From Mugil cephalus (taxonomy: Eukaryota > Chordata > Actinopteri > Mugiliformes > Mugilidae), in assembly GCF_022458985.1 (NCBI RefSeq), contig NC_061774.1:12328616-12392615 (forward strand): a stretch of DNA of 64,000 nt, read 5' to 3'. Numbering within the stretch: position 1 is the first letter of the stretch; each line of letters starts with the position of its first letter. Made by a program: the position numbers and the translations under genes. Shown here piece after piece: positions 34,498 through 45,763 of the stretch. The notes under the pieces are model-generated. The model searched no databases. It saw nothing but the letters and a program-made list of their open reading frames with translations, and had not been told where the DNA came from.

Positions 34498-35651
34498 CAG
34501 AATATGTACACGCTCACAAAATTTAGGTACATTTCAAAATTATTCTAAATTCGTAACATCTTCCCAAGATAAGAGGCCTCAGTTCGCGCACGAAGACGGA
34601 AAAAAAAATCAAGATACAGACATTTATGAATGCCAGAATTAATACTTAACCGTTTACTGCAATATTGACAGGGGCAACCGTCTAATGATGAAGATGATTA
34701 TTTCAAGACCTGGACCTAAGGCGGACAATCGAAATGATGTATTTTCTTTCTTTCCTTTTTTTTAACGTAATGAATTACTCTTTAGAGATGTTATAATTAA
34801 GCATTTAATGATAGTACATTCAAAGGAGATACTATCAAAAGGTTTCAAAGGGGACGGCACCGAGACTACTTCTTCAATGTCTGAGTCCAGTACCACGGAG
34901 AGCGCCATTCGCTCACTTGTAATTCAAATACAGAACCTTTTCCTGAAAATGTTAATATTGTGTTTCCTAGCTGAAGACTGAAATAACTTACATTTAGTCA
35001 TTATTGGTGATGTTTCAAATTGACTTACAAGATCAAGACCTTATGTTGTTTATCATTTACATGGAAATTGTTTTGAGGAGAAAGACACTGTGTTAGCAGG
35101 CTGAGATGTCAGCATATTGGGGTAATTTTCATATATTTGGAAACATTTCATTTAATTTGTCACACTGTCTATTAAACACACAGCTTGATTTTTTTTCATT
35201 ATTTACTAGACTATATGCTGTTGTTCTTACAGATGACGAACGATTTATAAACTAGACAAAAGCAAGTGGCAAAATGGCACAAATGTTGATAAGATCACAG
35301 GTCATGTTTCATCCTGGAGTGGCAAATTTCTCCCTTGGGAAAATAAAATATGAATCTGAATGAGTTAAGACGGGACAATCAGCTTCTAAACTACAGGATG
35401 AAACATGACTTGTAATATTGTTGCTTTCATAAATTGTCCTCATGCTTATATGGTATGTAGGTCTTTATCAACAAATGACTAACAGAGTCTCCGTGATTGG
35501 AAGACACTTTCATAAACTTGACGTAGAAATAGGTTTTTATGAAATGTTACAGCAAATATGAGTCACTTGAACAGTGAATAAACATCTACTGCATATTAAT
35601 TAACTTGTTCCCAAAAAAGTATTCAGACTTTAGCAGCGAATTATTGCCTAC
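34498..35651. other. Spacer between exons D and E
   Basis: About 1.15 kb containing the RE1 of exon E at 34886-34906. The remainder is AT-rich with no gene or element recognised. It is not related to the E-F and F-G spacers, which marks the left boundary of that duplication. Confidence 0.6.
34886..34906 (+). promoter_or_regulatory. RE1/NRSE (REST site) 3' of exon E
   Basis: 18 of 21 consensus positions match; the right half is GGAGAGCGCC. At 746 bp past the donor it is the most distant of the set. Confidence 0.7.
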
Positions 35652-38027
35652 CTTCTCTTTGTTGGGTAAAGTCTGTGTCCTGGTAAAAGTGTCTCCTTCA
35701 TTAATACTGATCAGCTCACCATCTACAGGTGGAAATGGTGCAGGGAAAACCACTACATCACTCTTCAGTGTGTCTGAGCTGAAACACACGTCGTACTGCT
35801 GAGTAGATTTAGAGTAAGACCAGCTCCCGTCAGGGTGGGTGGTGATCATGGGGGCGCTGTACCTGCTGAAACTGTCTGTCCTGTGGCATTTGACAGCTAT
35901 TAAACTGATGAGGCTCAGCAGAAAGATCACCGACACTGAGACAATGGCGATAAGCAGATACAGGTTCAAGTCAGAGAAGTTGTCCTCCTTTATAGGCACA
36001 TGTCTGAATTGAGTCTGGATGTCAGCAGTGCTTTCAACCACCACCACTTCAATAGACACAGTAGCTGACAGGGAGGGTTCTCCACTATCAGAAACCAGCA
36101 CCACCAAGGGGTGAGTTTTCAGATCATTGTCACTCATTCTCCTCTTAGTCCTGATCTCCCCAGTGCTGGTTCCAATCCTGAACAGGTTGTTTCCTTTGGG
36201 CTCAGACAGGTGATAAGAAAGCAGAGCGTTGTATCCAGAGTCTGCGTCTACAGCCCTGATTTTTGCTACAAAGTATCCAGCTTCAGCAGAATAGGGGATG
36301 TTCTCACTGTTAACAGAGCCATGCTCAGAATAGGGCACCAGAATAGTTGGATTATTATCATTTTCATCCAAGATAAAAATGTTCATAGTCACGTTACTGC
36401 TGAGTGGAGGAACACCAGAGTCCGTGGCCTGAACCTTAAACTGACACATCTTTAACTCCTCAAAGTTAAAAGACTGAAGATTGATGATTTCTCCAGTTTC
36501 TGAGTTGATATTTAACACAGATGAAATTGGAATATTTTTTGTAGAACTGTCTAACAATGCGTAAGTCATCTTTGCATTTCCATCCAGATCAGGATCAAAT
36601 GCATTAATTGTATAAATAACTGAACCTACTGGACTGTTTTCTTTTACATACACATTAATGACAGGCTCCATAAATCTTGGTGCATTGTCATTGACATCAG
36701 AAACATGAACAGTAATCACCCTGATGCTAGTCAGAGGAGGACTTCCTTGGTCTGTAGCTGCAATGGTAACATTGTAAAGAGAAGTGTTTTCTCTGTCCAG
36801 CGTTCCATCTACTACTAATGAATAGTCATGTTTGTAATTGGACTTGAGTTTAAAAGGAGCAGAGCCAACTACTTTACAGTTAGTTACACCATTTGTCCCT
36901 CCATCTTCATCACTCGCTGTAATAAAAGCAACAATTGTCCCCAGTTCTGCATCTTCTCTTACAGGAGTCATAAGAGACGTCACTGATATTTCTGGGGCAT
37001 TGTCATTCACATCAATTATCTCTATCAGCAGTTTAGTATGTGCACTACGAGGAACAGAACCTTGATCCATAGCTTGAACCCTCACTTCATAAGCAGGTGT
37101 TTCTTCAAAGTCTAGTTTACCCTTCACAGTAATTTCACCTGTTTCTGAATTTAGATCAAAAATATTTGATGGATCAATATTTCCTCTTTTGATAAATGAA
37201 TACAGGATCTTACTGTTCATGCCTTCATCTGAATCTGTAGCATTTAACTTGATGACAAGTGTCCCAGGAGCCGCATTTTCGTTGACTTGTACTTTATACA
37301 GAGATTTGCTAAACGTTGGTATATTATCGTTGACATCTATGACATTTACGTATATTTGTAATGACCCTGACCTCGGAGGTTTTCCTCCATCTGTAGCCGT
37401 CAACAGCAGTGTGATCACCGACTGTTTCTCTCGATCTAAAGCTTTTTGCAGCACTAGCTCAGCAGAAACTCCGTGTTCTCCGCCGCTCTGCACATCGAGG
37501 GAGAAATGTTCATTCTGACTCAGCTTGTAGATTTTTACTGTGTTACTTCCTATGTCCGCATCTACAGCTACTGGGAGTAGATATCGCTCTCCCGTTAAGG
37601 ATGATTCGTAGATATCCAGAGAATATGTATTTTCAGCAAACGCAGGCGCATTGTCATTTATATCCAAAATATGGACCTCTATCCGATGTGCGGTCATTGG
37701 ATCGTTTAAAACGGCTTGTATTTTCAGCGAGCATTTCGCCACAAGCGGACACAGCTGCTCTCGGTCGATTCGCTCTTCCACTAAGAGATTTCCCGTCCTC
37801 AAATCCACGTTAAAGTACGTCTTACTGTAACTCGAAACAACCCGTAGATCCCTGCGCTCTAGTTCCTGTATGTTGATATTTAAATCCTTTGCGATGTTCC
37901 CCACCACGGTGCCTTTGTTCACCTCCTCGGAGATGGAATAGGATAACTGCGAGGCAGACCAGTCACAAAGACAAAGAAACACAGCGAAGCGAATCCAGGC
38001 GTGTTCCTTTTGTCGTCGAGTAGTCAT
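35652..38027 (-). CDS. pcdha: Protocadherin alpha variable exon E
   Basis: Encodes 792 residues from Met 38027 (MTTRRQKEHAWIRFAVFLCL...SASQ|LSYS). The frame is open 22 codons further, but the sister exon F, almost identical here, has a 1-base indel closing that extension, so the shared inner Met is the start. Domain layout follows exon F: DINDN or DVNDN at about 122, 231, 339 and 444, DENDN at 554, helix at 687-712. Donor is GTAGGC. It differs from F mainly by scattered substitutions in EC2 (AENTYSLDIYESS against TENAYSLNISESS) and in the EC3/EC4 region. It is the left member of the E/F tandem pair. Confidence 0.95.
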
Positions 38028-38190
38028 TGTTGACGCACCAACAATTCGTAAGCGATCATTTATCCGCAACAGAAATATATCCACGCGAAGCAACAGTATT
38101 GTGAGGAAGCTCCTGTCTTTCGCTTCACAGCACCTTCCACGGATGTACTAATGGCTGAGTCCGGATTCCTTTTTTATTTTCTAATGCAGG

Positions 38191-38253
38191 GAGGAGGAGT
38201 TTTGGATCTCCAAACCCATTCAAGTCTATGGTCTCCTGCGACATCCTGTGGTG
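38191..38253 (-). promoter_or_regulatory. Promoter of exon E: CTCF-like element plus CTCC box
   Basis: Minus-strand CACCACAGGATGTCGCAGGA continuing GACCAT (38228-38253), 201 bp from the ATG. ACTCCTCCTC is at 38191-38200, followed by an AAAATAAAAAAGG TATA-like string. Confidence 0.75.
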
Positions 38254-38586
38254 AACGACTGGTAAGGAAACTACAATCAACAGTACCACGTAGCAAAGCC
38301 ACAGCAAAAATTATACATAGCGTAAACGATTTGCTTTTATATAGTGGGGACACTCGCATTGATGGAAAAAGGTTGATTTTTTTTTAGTGTGTAAATAAGC
38401 TGTTGTAAGGTTAAAATAGTCATGCAACGTAACCTTAAAGGAAATACAAATAAAATTACTTGAACCATAGTTGTAGAAAACTATTTCTATACTCTTCACA
38501 ACCATGATTTGAAAAGACATTAAATTATTGAAAGTAGCAAGTCTGGCCACAGCAAAGTACAGTTGGCACATGTTGTCAACATAACG

Positions 38587-38607
38587 TCTAGCACCATGGA
38601 CAGCAAC
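38587..38607 (+). promoter_or_regulatory. RE1/NRSE-like site 3' of exon F
   Basis: 16 of 21 consensus positions match, with CACC and GGACAGC intact; 346 bp past the donor of exon F. Confidence 0.55.
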
Positions 38608-38952
38608 CTTTAAATTTCACGGAGCCTTAAAAACTGATACAACCTAACAAGATCAAAACCTCACTACGACTGAAAACATGTTTAAATTTTGGTAAAGAAC
38701 AGATTTGATTATTTAAATCCATGTAAAAAGCAGAAAAGTGACTTTTGCAACAGAATAGCAAAGAGAGTATCCTTTACTTAATATTAGAGACTAGTTTGAC
38801 TGCCCCATGGGTTTTTCCTTAAATGTGAAACTTGAAAGGCTTTTATGCAGACCAAGTAATACTGTTTACAAATACTCACAAATAAGGACAGTGTGTCATG
38901 TTTATATTATAGCCATGTTGCATTTTATAAGCATTCAACAAAAATACCCTAC

Positions 38953-41328
38953 CTTTTCTTTGTTGGGTAAAGTCTGTGTCCTGGTAAAAGTATCTCCTTC
39001 GTTAATACTGATCAGCTCACCATCTACAGGTGGAAACGGTGCAGGGAAAACCACTACATCACTCTTCAGTGTGTCTGAGCTGAAACACACGTCGTACTGC
39101 TGAGTAGATTTAGAGTAAGACCAGCTCCCGTCAGGGTGGGTGGTGATCATGGGGGCGCTGTACCTGCTGAAACTGTCTGTCCTGTGGCATCTCACTGCTA
39201 TTAAACTGATGAGGCTCAGCAGAAAGATCACTGACACTGAGACAATGGCGATGAGCAGATACAGGTTCAAGTCAGAGAAGTTGTCCTCCTTTATAGGCAC
39301 ATGTCTAAACTGAGTCTGGATGTCAGCAGTGCTTTCAACCACCACCACTTCAATAGGCACAGTAGCTGACAGGGAGGGTTCTCCACTATCAGAAACCAGC
39401 ACCACCAAGGGGTGAGTTTTAAGATCATTGTCACTCATTCTCCTCTTAGTCCTGATCTCCCCGGTGCTGGTTCCGATCCTGAACAGGTTGTTTCCTTTGG
39501 GTTCAGACAGATGATAAGAAAGCAGAGCATTGTATCCAGAGTCTGCGTCCACAGCCCTGATCTTGGCTACAAAGTATCCAGCTTCAGCAGAATAGGGGAT
39601 ACTCTCACTGTTAACAGAGCCGTGCTCAGAATAAGGCGCCAGAATAGTTGGATTATTATCATTTTCATCCAAGATAAAAATGTTCATAGTCACGTTACTG
39701 CTGAGTGGAGGAACACCAGAGTCTGTGGCCTGAACCTTAAACTGAAACGTTTTTAACTCCTCAAAGTTAAAAGACTGAAGAGTGATGATTTCTCCAGTTT
39801 CTGAGTTGATATTTAACACAGATGAAATTGGAATATTTTTTGTAGAACTGTCTAACAATGCGTAAGTCATCTTTGCATTTCCATCCAGATCAGGATCAAA
39901 TGCATTAATTGTATAAATAACTGAACCTACTGGACTGTTTTCTTTTACATACACATTAATGACAGGCTCCATAAATCTTGGTGCATTGTCATTGACATCA
40001 GAAACATGAACAGTAATCACCCTGATGCTAGTCAGAGGAGGACTTCCTTGGTCTGTAGCTGTAACGGTAACATTGTAAAGAGAAGTGTTTTCTCTGTCCA
40101 GCGTTCCATCTACTACTAATGAATAGTCATTTTTGTAATTGGACTTGAGTTTAAAAGGAGCAGAGCCAACTACTTTACAGTTAGTTACACCGTTTAGTCC
40201 TCCATCTTTATCACTCACTGTTACCAAAGCAACAATTGTCCCCAGTTCTGCATCTTCTCTTACAGGAGTCATAAGAGACGTCACTGATATTTCTGGAGCA
40301 TTGTCATTCACATCAATTATCTCTATCAGCAGTTTAGTATGTGCACTACGAGGAACAGGACCTTGATCCATAGCTTGAACCCTCACTTCATAAGCAGGTG
40401 TTTCTTCAAAGTCTAGTTTACCCTTCACAGTAATTTCACCCGTTTCTGAATTTAGATCAAAAATATTTGATGGATCAATATTTCCTCTTTTGATAAATGA
40501 ATACAGGATCTTACTGTTCATGCCTTCATCTGAATCTGTAGCATTTAACTTGATGACAAGTGTCCCAGGAGCCGCATTTTCGTTGACCTGTACTTTATAA
40601 AGAGATTTGCTAAACGTTGGTATATTATCGTTGACATCTATGACATTTACGTATATTTGTAATGACCCTGACCTCGGAGGTTTTCCTCCATCTGTAGCCG
40701 TCAACAGCAGTGTGATCACCGACTGTTTCTCTCGATCTAAAGCTTTTTGCAGCACGAGCTCAGCAGAAACTCCGTGTTCTCCGCCGCTCTGCACATCGAG
40801 GGAGAAATGTTCGTTCTGACTCAGCTTGTAGCTTTTTACTGTGTTACTTCCTATGTCCGCATCTACAGCTACTGGGAGTAGATATCGCTCTCCCGTTAAT
40901 GACGATTCAGAAATATTCAGAGAATATGCATTTTCAGTAAAAGCCGGCGCATTGTCATTTATATCCAAAATATGGACCTCTATCCGATGTGCGGTCATTG
41001 GATCGTTTACAACGGCTTGTATTTTCAAGGAGCATTTCGCCACAAGCGGACACAGCTGCTCTCGGTCGATTCGCTCTTCCACTAAGAGATTTCCCGTCCT
41101 CAAATCCACGTTAAAGTACGTCTTACTGTAACTCGAAACAACCCGTAGATCCCTGCGCTCTAGTTCCTGTATGTTGATATTTAAATCCTTTGCGATGTTC
41201 CCCACCACGGTGCCTTTGTTAACCTCCTCGGAGATGGAATAGGATAACTGCGAGGCAGACCAGTCACAAAGACAAAGAAACACAGCGAAGCGAATCCAGG
41301 CTTGTTCCTTTTGTCGTCGAGTAGTCAT
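38953..41328 (-). CDS. pcdha: Protocadherin alpha variable exon F
   Basis: Encodes 792 residues: signal peptide 1-27 (...CDWSASQ|LSYS), EC1-EC6 with DINDN 122-126, DVNDN 231-235, 339-343 and 444-448, DENDN 554-558; membrane helix about 687-712; tail 713-792 with [19 protein letters not shown]. It ends at LPNKEK, donor GTAGGG. EC2 holds several N-glycosylation sequons (e.g. NISESS). Small private changes in the otherwise homogenised part (TVPIEVVVVE for [10 protein letters not shown], and AVRCHRT for AVKCHRT at the helix end) suggest point mutation since the last conversion. It is the right member of the E/F tandem pair. Confidence 0.96.
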
Positions 41329-41490
41329 TGTTGACGCACCAAAATTCGTAAGCGATCATTTATCCGCAACAGAAATATATCCACGCGAAGCAACAGTATT
41401 GTGAGGAAGCTCCTGTCTTTCGCTTCACAGCACCTTCCACGGATGTACTAATGGCTGAGTCCGGATTCCTTTTTTATTTTCTAATGCAGG

Positions 41491-41553
41491 GAGGAGGAGT
41501 TTTGGATCTCCAAACCCATTCAAATCTATGGTCTCCTGCGACATCCTGTGGTG
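41491..41553 (-). promoter_or_regulatory. Promoter of exon F: CTCF-like element plus CTCC box
   Basis: The same CTCF-like core and CTCC box as exon E, from the duplication: CTCF-like at 41528-41553, 200 bp from the ATG; CTCC box at 41491-41500. Confidence 0.75.
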
Positions 41554-41886
41554 AACGACTGGTAAGGAAACTACAATCAACAGTACCACGTAGCAAAGTC
41601 ACAGTAAAAATTATACATAGCGTAAACGATCAGCTTTTATAAAGTGGGGACACTCGAATTGATGGAAAAAGGTTGATTTTTTTTTAGTGTGTAAATAAGC
41701 TGTTGTAAGGTTAAAATAGTCATGCAACGTAACCTTAAAGGAAATACAAATAAAATTACTTGAACCATAGTTGTAGAAAACTATTTCTATACTCTTCACA
41801 ACCATGATTTGAAAAGACATTAAATTATTGAAAGTAGCATGTCTGGCCACAGCAAAGTACAGTTGGCACATGTTGTCGACACAACT

Positions 41887-41907
41887 TCTAGCACCATGGA
41901 CAGCAAC
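41887..41907 (+). promoter_or_regulatory. RE1/NRSE-like site 3' of exon G
   Basis: 16 of 21 consensus positions match, a duplicate of the site at 38587; 537 bp past the donor of exon G because of the extra 185 bp in this spacer. Confidence 0.55.
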
Positions 41908-42443
41908 CTTTAAGTTTCACGGAGCCTTAAAAACTGATACAACCTAGCAAGATTAAAACCTCACTAGGACTGAAAACATGTTTAAATTTTGGTAAAGAAC
42001 AGATTTGATTATTTCAATCCAGGACATTTATCTAAAAAGCAGAAAAGTGACTTTTGCAACAGAATAGCAAGTACAGTATCCTTTACTTAACATAAGAGAC
42101 TAGTTTGACTGCCCCATGGGTTTTTCCTTAAATGTGAAACTTGAAAGGCTTTTATGCAGACCAAGTAACCGAGTCAAACGTGACTGAAAGGGTTAAAAGT
42201 TATGTTGAGTTTGCGTAACTGATAATTATTGCATTCAAATCTTGACATGTAGTGGAACTGTTATGAAGTTACATTAATTATTGTAATATGCGTGCAAAAG
42301 TGTGAGTCACTTCCAGTGTTTTGTATAATCTTCATGCTCAATTGAAGCTGTACTGTTTACAAATACTCACAAATAAGGACAGTGTGTCATGTTTATATTA
42401 TAGCCATACTGTGTTTTATAAACATTCAACAAAAATACCCTAC

Positions 42444-44810
42444 CTTTTCTTTGTTGGGTAAAGTCTGTGTCCTGGTAAAAGTGTCTCCTTCGTTAATACT
42501 GATCAGCTCACCATCTACAGGTGGAAACGGTGCAGGGAAAACCACTACATCACTCTTCAGTGTGTCTGAGCTGAAACACACGTCGTACTGCTGAGTAGAT
42601 TTAGAGTAAGACCAGCTCCCGTCAGGGTGGGTGGTGATCATGGGGGCGCTGTACCTGCTGAAACTGTCTGTCCTGTGGCATTTGACAGCTATTAAACTGA
42701 TGAGGCTCAGCAGAAAGATCACCGACACTGAGACAATGGCGATGAGCAGATACAGGTTCAAGTCAGAGAAGTTGTCCTCCTTTATAGGCACATGTCTGAA
42801 CTGAGTCTGGATGTCAGCAGTGCTTTCAACCACCACCACTTCAATAGACACAGTAGCTGACAGGGAGGGTTCTCCACTATCAGAAACCAGCACCACCAAG
42901 GGGTGAGTTTTCAGATCATTGTCACTCATTCTCCTCTTAGTCCTGATCTCCCCGGTGCTGGTTCCGATCCTGAACAGGTTGTTTCCTTTGGGTTCAGACA
43001 GGTGATAAGAAAGCAGAGCATTGTATCCAGAGTCTGCGTCTACAGCCCTGATCTTAGCTACAAAGTATCCAGCTTCAGCAGAATAGGGGATACTCTCACT
43101 GTTAATAGAGCCGTGCTCAGAATAAGGCGCCAGAATAGTTGGATTATTGTCATTTTCATCTAAGATTAAGACATTTACAGTCACATTGCTGCTGAGTGGA
43201 GGAACACCAGAGTCTGTGGCCTGAACTTTAACCTGAAACGTTTTTAACTCCTCAAAGTTAAAAGACTGCAGAGTGATGACTTCTCCTGTCTCTGAGTTTA
43301 TATTTAACACGGATAAAATTGGAATATTTGTTAAAGAACTGTCTAACAATGCATAAGTCAACTTTGCATTGCCATCCAGATCAGGATCAAATGCATTAAT
43401 TGTATAAATAACTGAACCTACTGGACTGTTTTCTTTTACATACACATTAATGACAGGCTCCATAAATCTTGGTGCGTTGTCATTGACATCAGAAACATGA
43501 ACAGTAATCACCCTGATGCTGGAGAGAGGAGGACTTCCTTGGTCTGTAGCTGCAATGGTAACATTATAACGAGAAGTGTTTTCTCTGTCCAGCGTTCCAT
43601 CTACTACTAATGAATAGTCATTTTTGTAGTTGGACTTGAGTTTAAAAGGAGCAGAGCCAACTACTTTACAGTTAGTTACACCATTTGTCCCTCCATCTTT
43701 ATCACTCACTGTTACCAAAGCAACAATTGTCCCCAGTTCTGCATCTTCTTTCACAGGGGTCATAAGAGATGTCACCAATATTTCTGGGGCATTGTCATTT
43801 ACATCAGTTATCTCTATCAGTAGTTTAGCATGTGCGCTACGAGGAAATAAGCCTTGATCCATAGCTTGGACCCTCACTTCATAAGCAGGTGTTTCTTCAA
43901 AGTCTAGTTTACCCTTCACAGTAACTTCTCCTGTCTCCGAATTAAGATAAAAAGTACTTGAAGGATCATTGTTACCTCTTTTAATAAACGAATACACCAG
44001 TTTACCGTTCATACCGTCGTCTAAATCTGTTGCAATTAACTTAATTACACGCGTTCCGCGTGCAGTATTTTCACTTACGCTCGCTTTATAAAGAGATTTG
44101 CTAAAAACCGGTGCATTATCATTGGAATCTATGACATTTATATTTATGTTGAGCGTTCCTGTTCTGGAAGGTTTCCCCCCATCCACGGCGGTCAAAATGA
44201 GATGAACCACCGACTGTTTCTCCCTATCTAAAGCTTTCTGTAACACTAATTCAGCAGCAATTGTATGGTCTCCACCGCTCTGAACATCGAGGGAGAAATG
44301 CTCATTTTGACTCAGCTTGTATGTTTTCACTGTATTGCTGCCTATATCTGCATCTTCTGCTATCGGGAGGAGATACCGTTCTCCCGCTGAGAGTGATTCG
44401 GAGATATTTATGGAATACGATTGTTCAATGAATTCTGGCGAGTTGTCGTTTATATCTAAAACATTGACCTCAATGCGATGCACAGTCATTGGGTTGCTTA
44501 AAACAGCCTGTATTCTCAGGGAACATTGCGCCGTACTCAGACAAATCTCCTCTCTGTCTATTCTGTCATTAACAAATAGGTTTCCGGTCCGCAAATTCAC
44601 GTCAAAATAATTCTTACTGTAACTCGAAACAATGCGCAGATCCCTCGTTTCTAGCTCTTGTACATTCAGGTTCAAAGCCTTTGCGATATTCCCCACCACG
44701 ACGCCTTTGTTCCCCTCCTCGGGAATGGAGTAAGACAATTGCGAATCAGACCAGTCACAGAGACAAAGCAGTGCAACAAAACGAATCCAGACATATTTCT
44801 TCTTTTCCAT
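42444..44810 (-). CDS. pcdha: Protocadherin alpha variable exon G
   Basis: Encodes 789 residues from Met 44810 (MEKKKYVWIRFVALLCLCDW...SDSQ|LSYS). The frame is open 49 codons upstream without a signal-like sequence, and the inner Met puts the promoter element at 231 bp. EC1 has SIPEEGNKG where relatives have SISEEVNKG, and AKALNLN where they have the near-invariant AKDLNLN. EC2 closes with DSNDN instead of DVNDN. EC3-EC5 match E and F closely, EC1-EC2 do not, so it looks like a mosaic. Shared helix and tail; donor GTAGGG with the same following intron bases as F and M. Confidence 0.94.
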
Positions 44811-44980
44811 TTCTGAGCAGTAAAAGCCGAATCCCGACAGCTTCGTTTCATCCAGTTTATGTAAAGTGTATATCCGACATAAAAAGCATGATCCAGCGAT
44901 AGCAGGAGCCCTTCTCGCCACAGTACACTCCCCGTGTCTGTCTAAACTGATGTCCAATGACAGGGTTAGTTCTTCCGTCC

Positions 44981-45067
44981 AGGGAGGAGTTTATAATTTA
45001 TTTATTTATTTTATTTTTTTACTCATACTGCTATTATATCTGTGGTCTCTAGCGTCACCTTGTGGTA
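44981..45067 (-). promoter_or_regulatory. Promoter of exon G: CTCF-like element plus CTCC box
   Basis: Minus-strand ACCACAAGGTGACGCTAGAG continuing ACCACA (45041-45067) is one of the best CTCF-core matches in the array and has the CGCT core. The CTCC box (ACTCCTCCCT, 44981-44990) is about 50 bp away rather than 30, separated by a T-rich insert. Confidence 0.78.
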
Positions 45068-45763
45068 AAGGAGAGGCAGGCCAGCCTAACTGTACGACAC
45101 TAATGATTATGATTTGCAGCATTAGAAAAGTTTTGTCATCTAAATAATTGACCTATTGGGTATTTTAATCAATAAACATGTCCATATTATTATATAAATT
45201 ATATAAACTTGAAGGTTTGAGGAGTCATTAAATATCATAATGAAATCCCAGTGAGCTAGTATAGTTAGGAAAAAGTCATCTTTTTTTTTTTTTTTAGGGA
45301 TGCCAGAAACAAAATGTAGCCATTTACCTCCATTAAATCATTAAATAATGGATTAATCAAACATACATATTATTGATTGACATTAATGTAAAACGCAAAA
45401 GAACAAAAACAAAAGAAATCTTTGAAACCATGCATAAAGCTCAGAATCCCAAGATTGCATTCATTTCAGCACTACGGAGAGTGCTAGCTACATTCAGGAT
45501 CCATGCATCAAGACAGGTGCCCATAGGTACTACAAAATTGTATATTGTCCTTGATGTAAATTCATGTCAATTCTTTTGTACATCATACTACAACATGTGC
45601 TCATATGGACAAATGGAACATTTTTATGCGTAATTCTACAGCCCATTGCTTTGTTCGCAGGTCCACTTGAGTGTAGACACTCGGCAACAATTCTATACAA
45701 ATTTACATCAGCCTATGCAATTATAAGCTGCAAGCACTAAGAAAAACTCAAGACCACTCCTAC
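45068..45763. other. Spacer between exon G promoter and exon H
   Basis: AT-rich, with a T-run at about 45281-45295 and the RE1 site of exon H at 45465-45485. Nothing else is recognised. Confidence 0.6.
45465..45485 (+). promoter_or_regulatory. RE1/NRSE (REST site) 3' of exon H
   Basis: 17 of 21 consensus positions match; 279 bp past the donor of exon H. Confidence 0.65.

Larger units (their letters stand above)
35652..42443. repeat. Tandem duplication E/F (exon plus 5' spacer)
   Basis: Exon E with its upstream spacer (35652-38948) and exon F with its upstream spacer (38953-42440) align almost base for base, including promoter elements and RE1 sites. The F-side spacer has about 185 extra bases (around 42170-42352) relative to the E-side one at about 38857. 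Confidence 0.9.
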
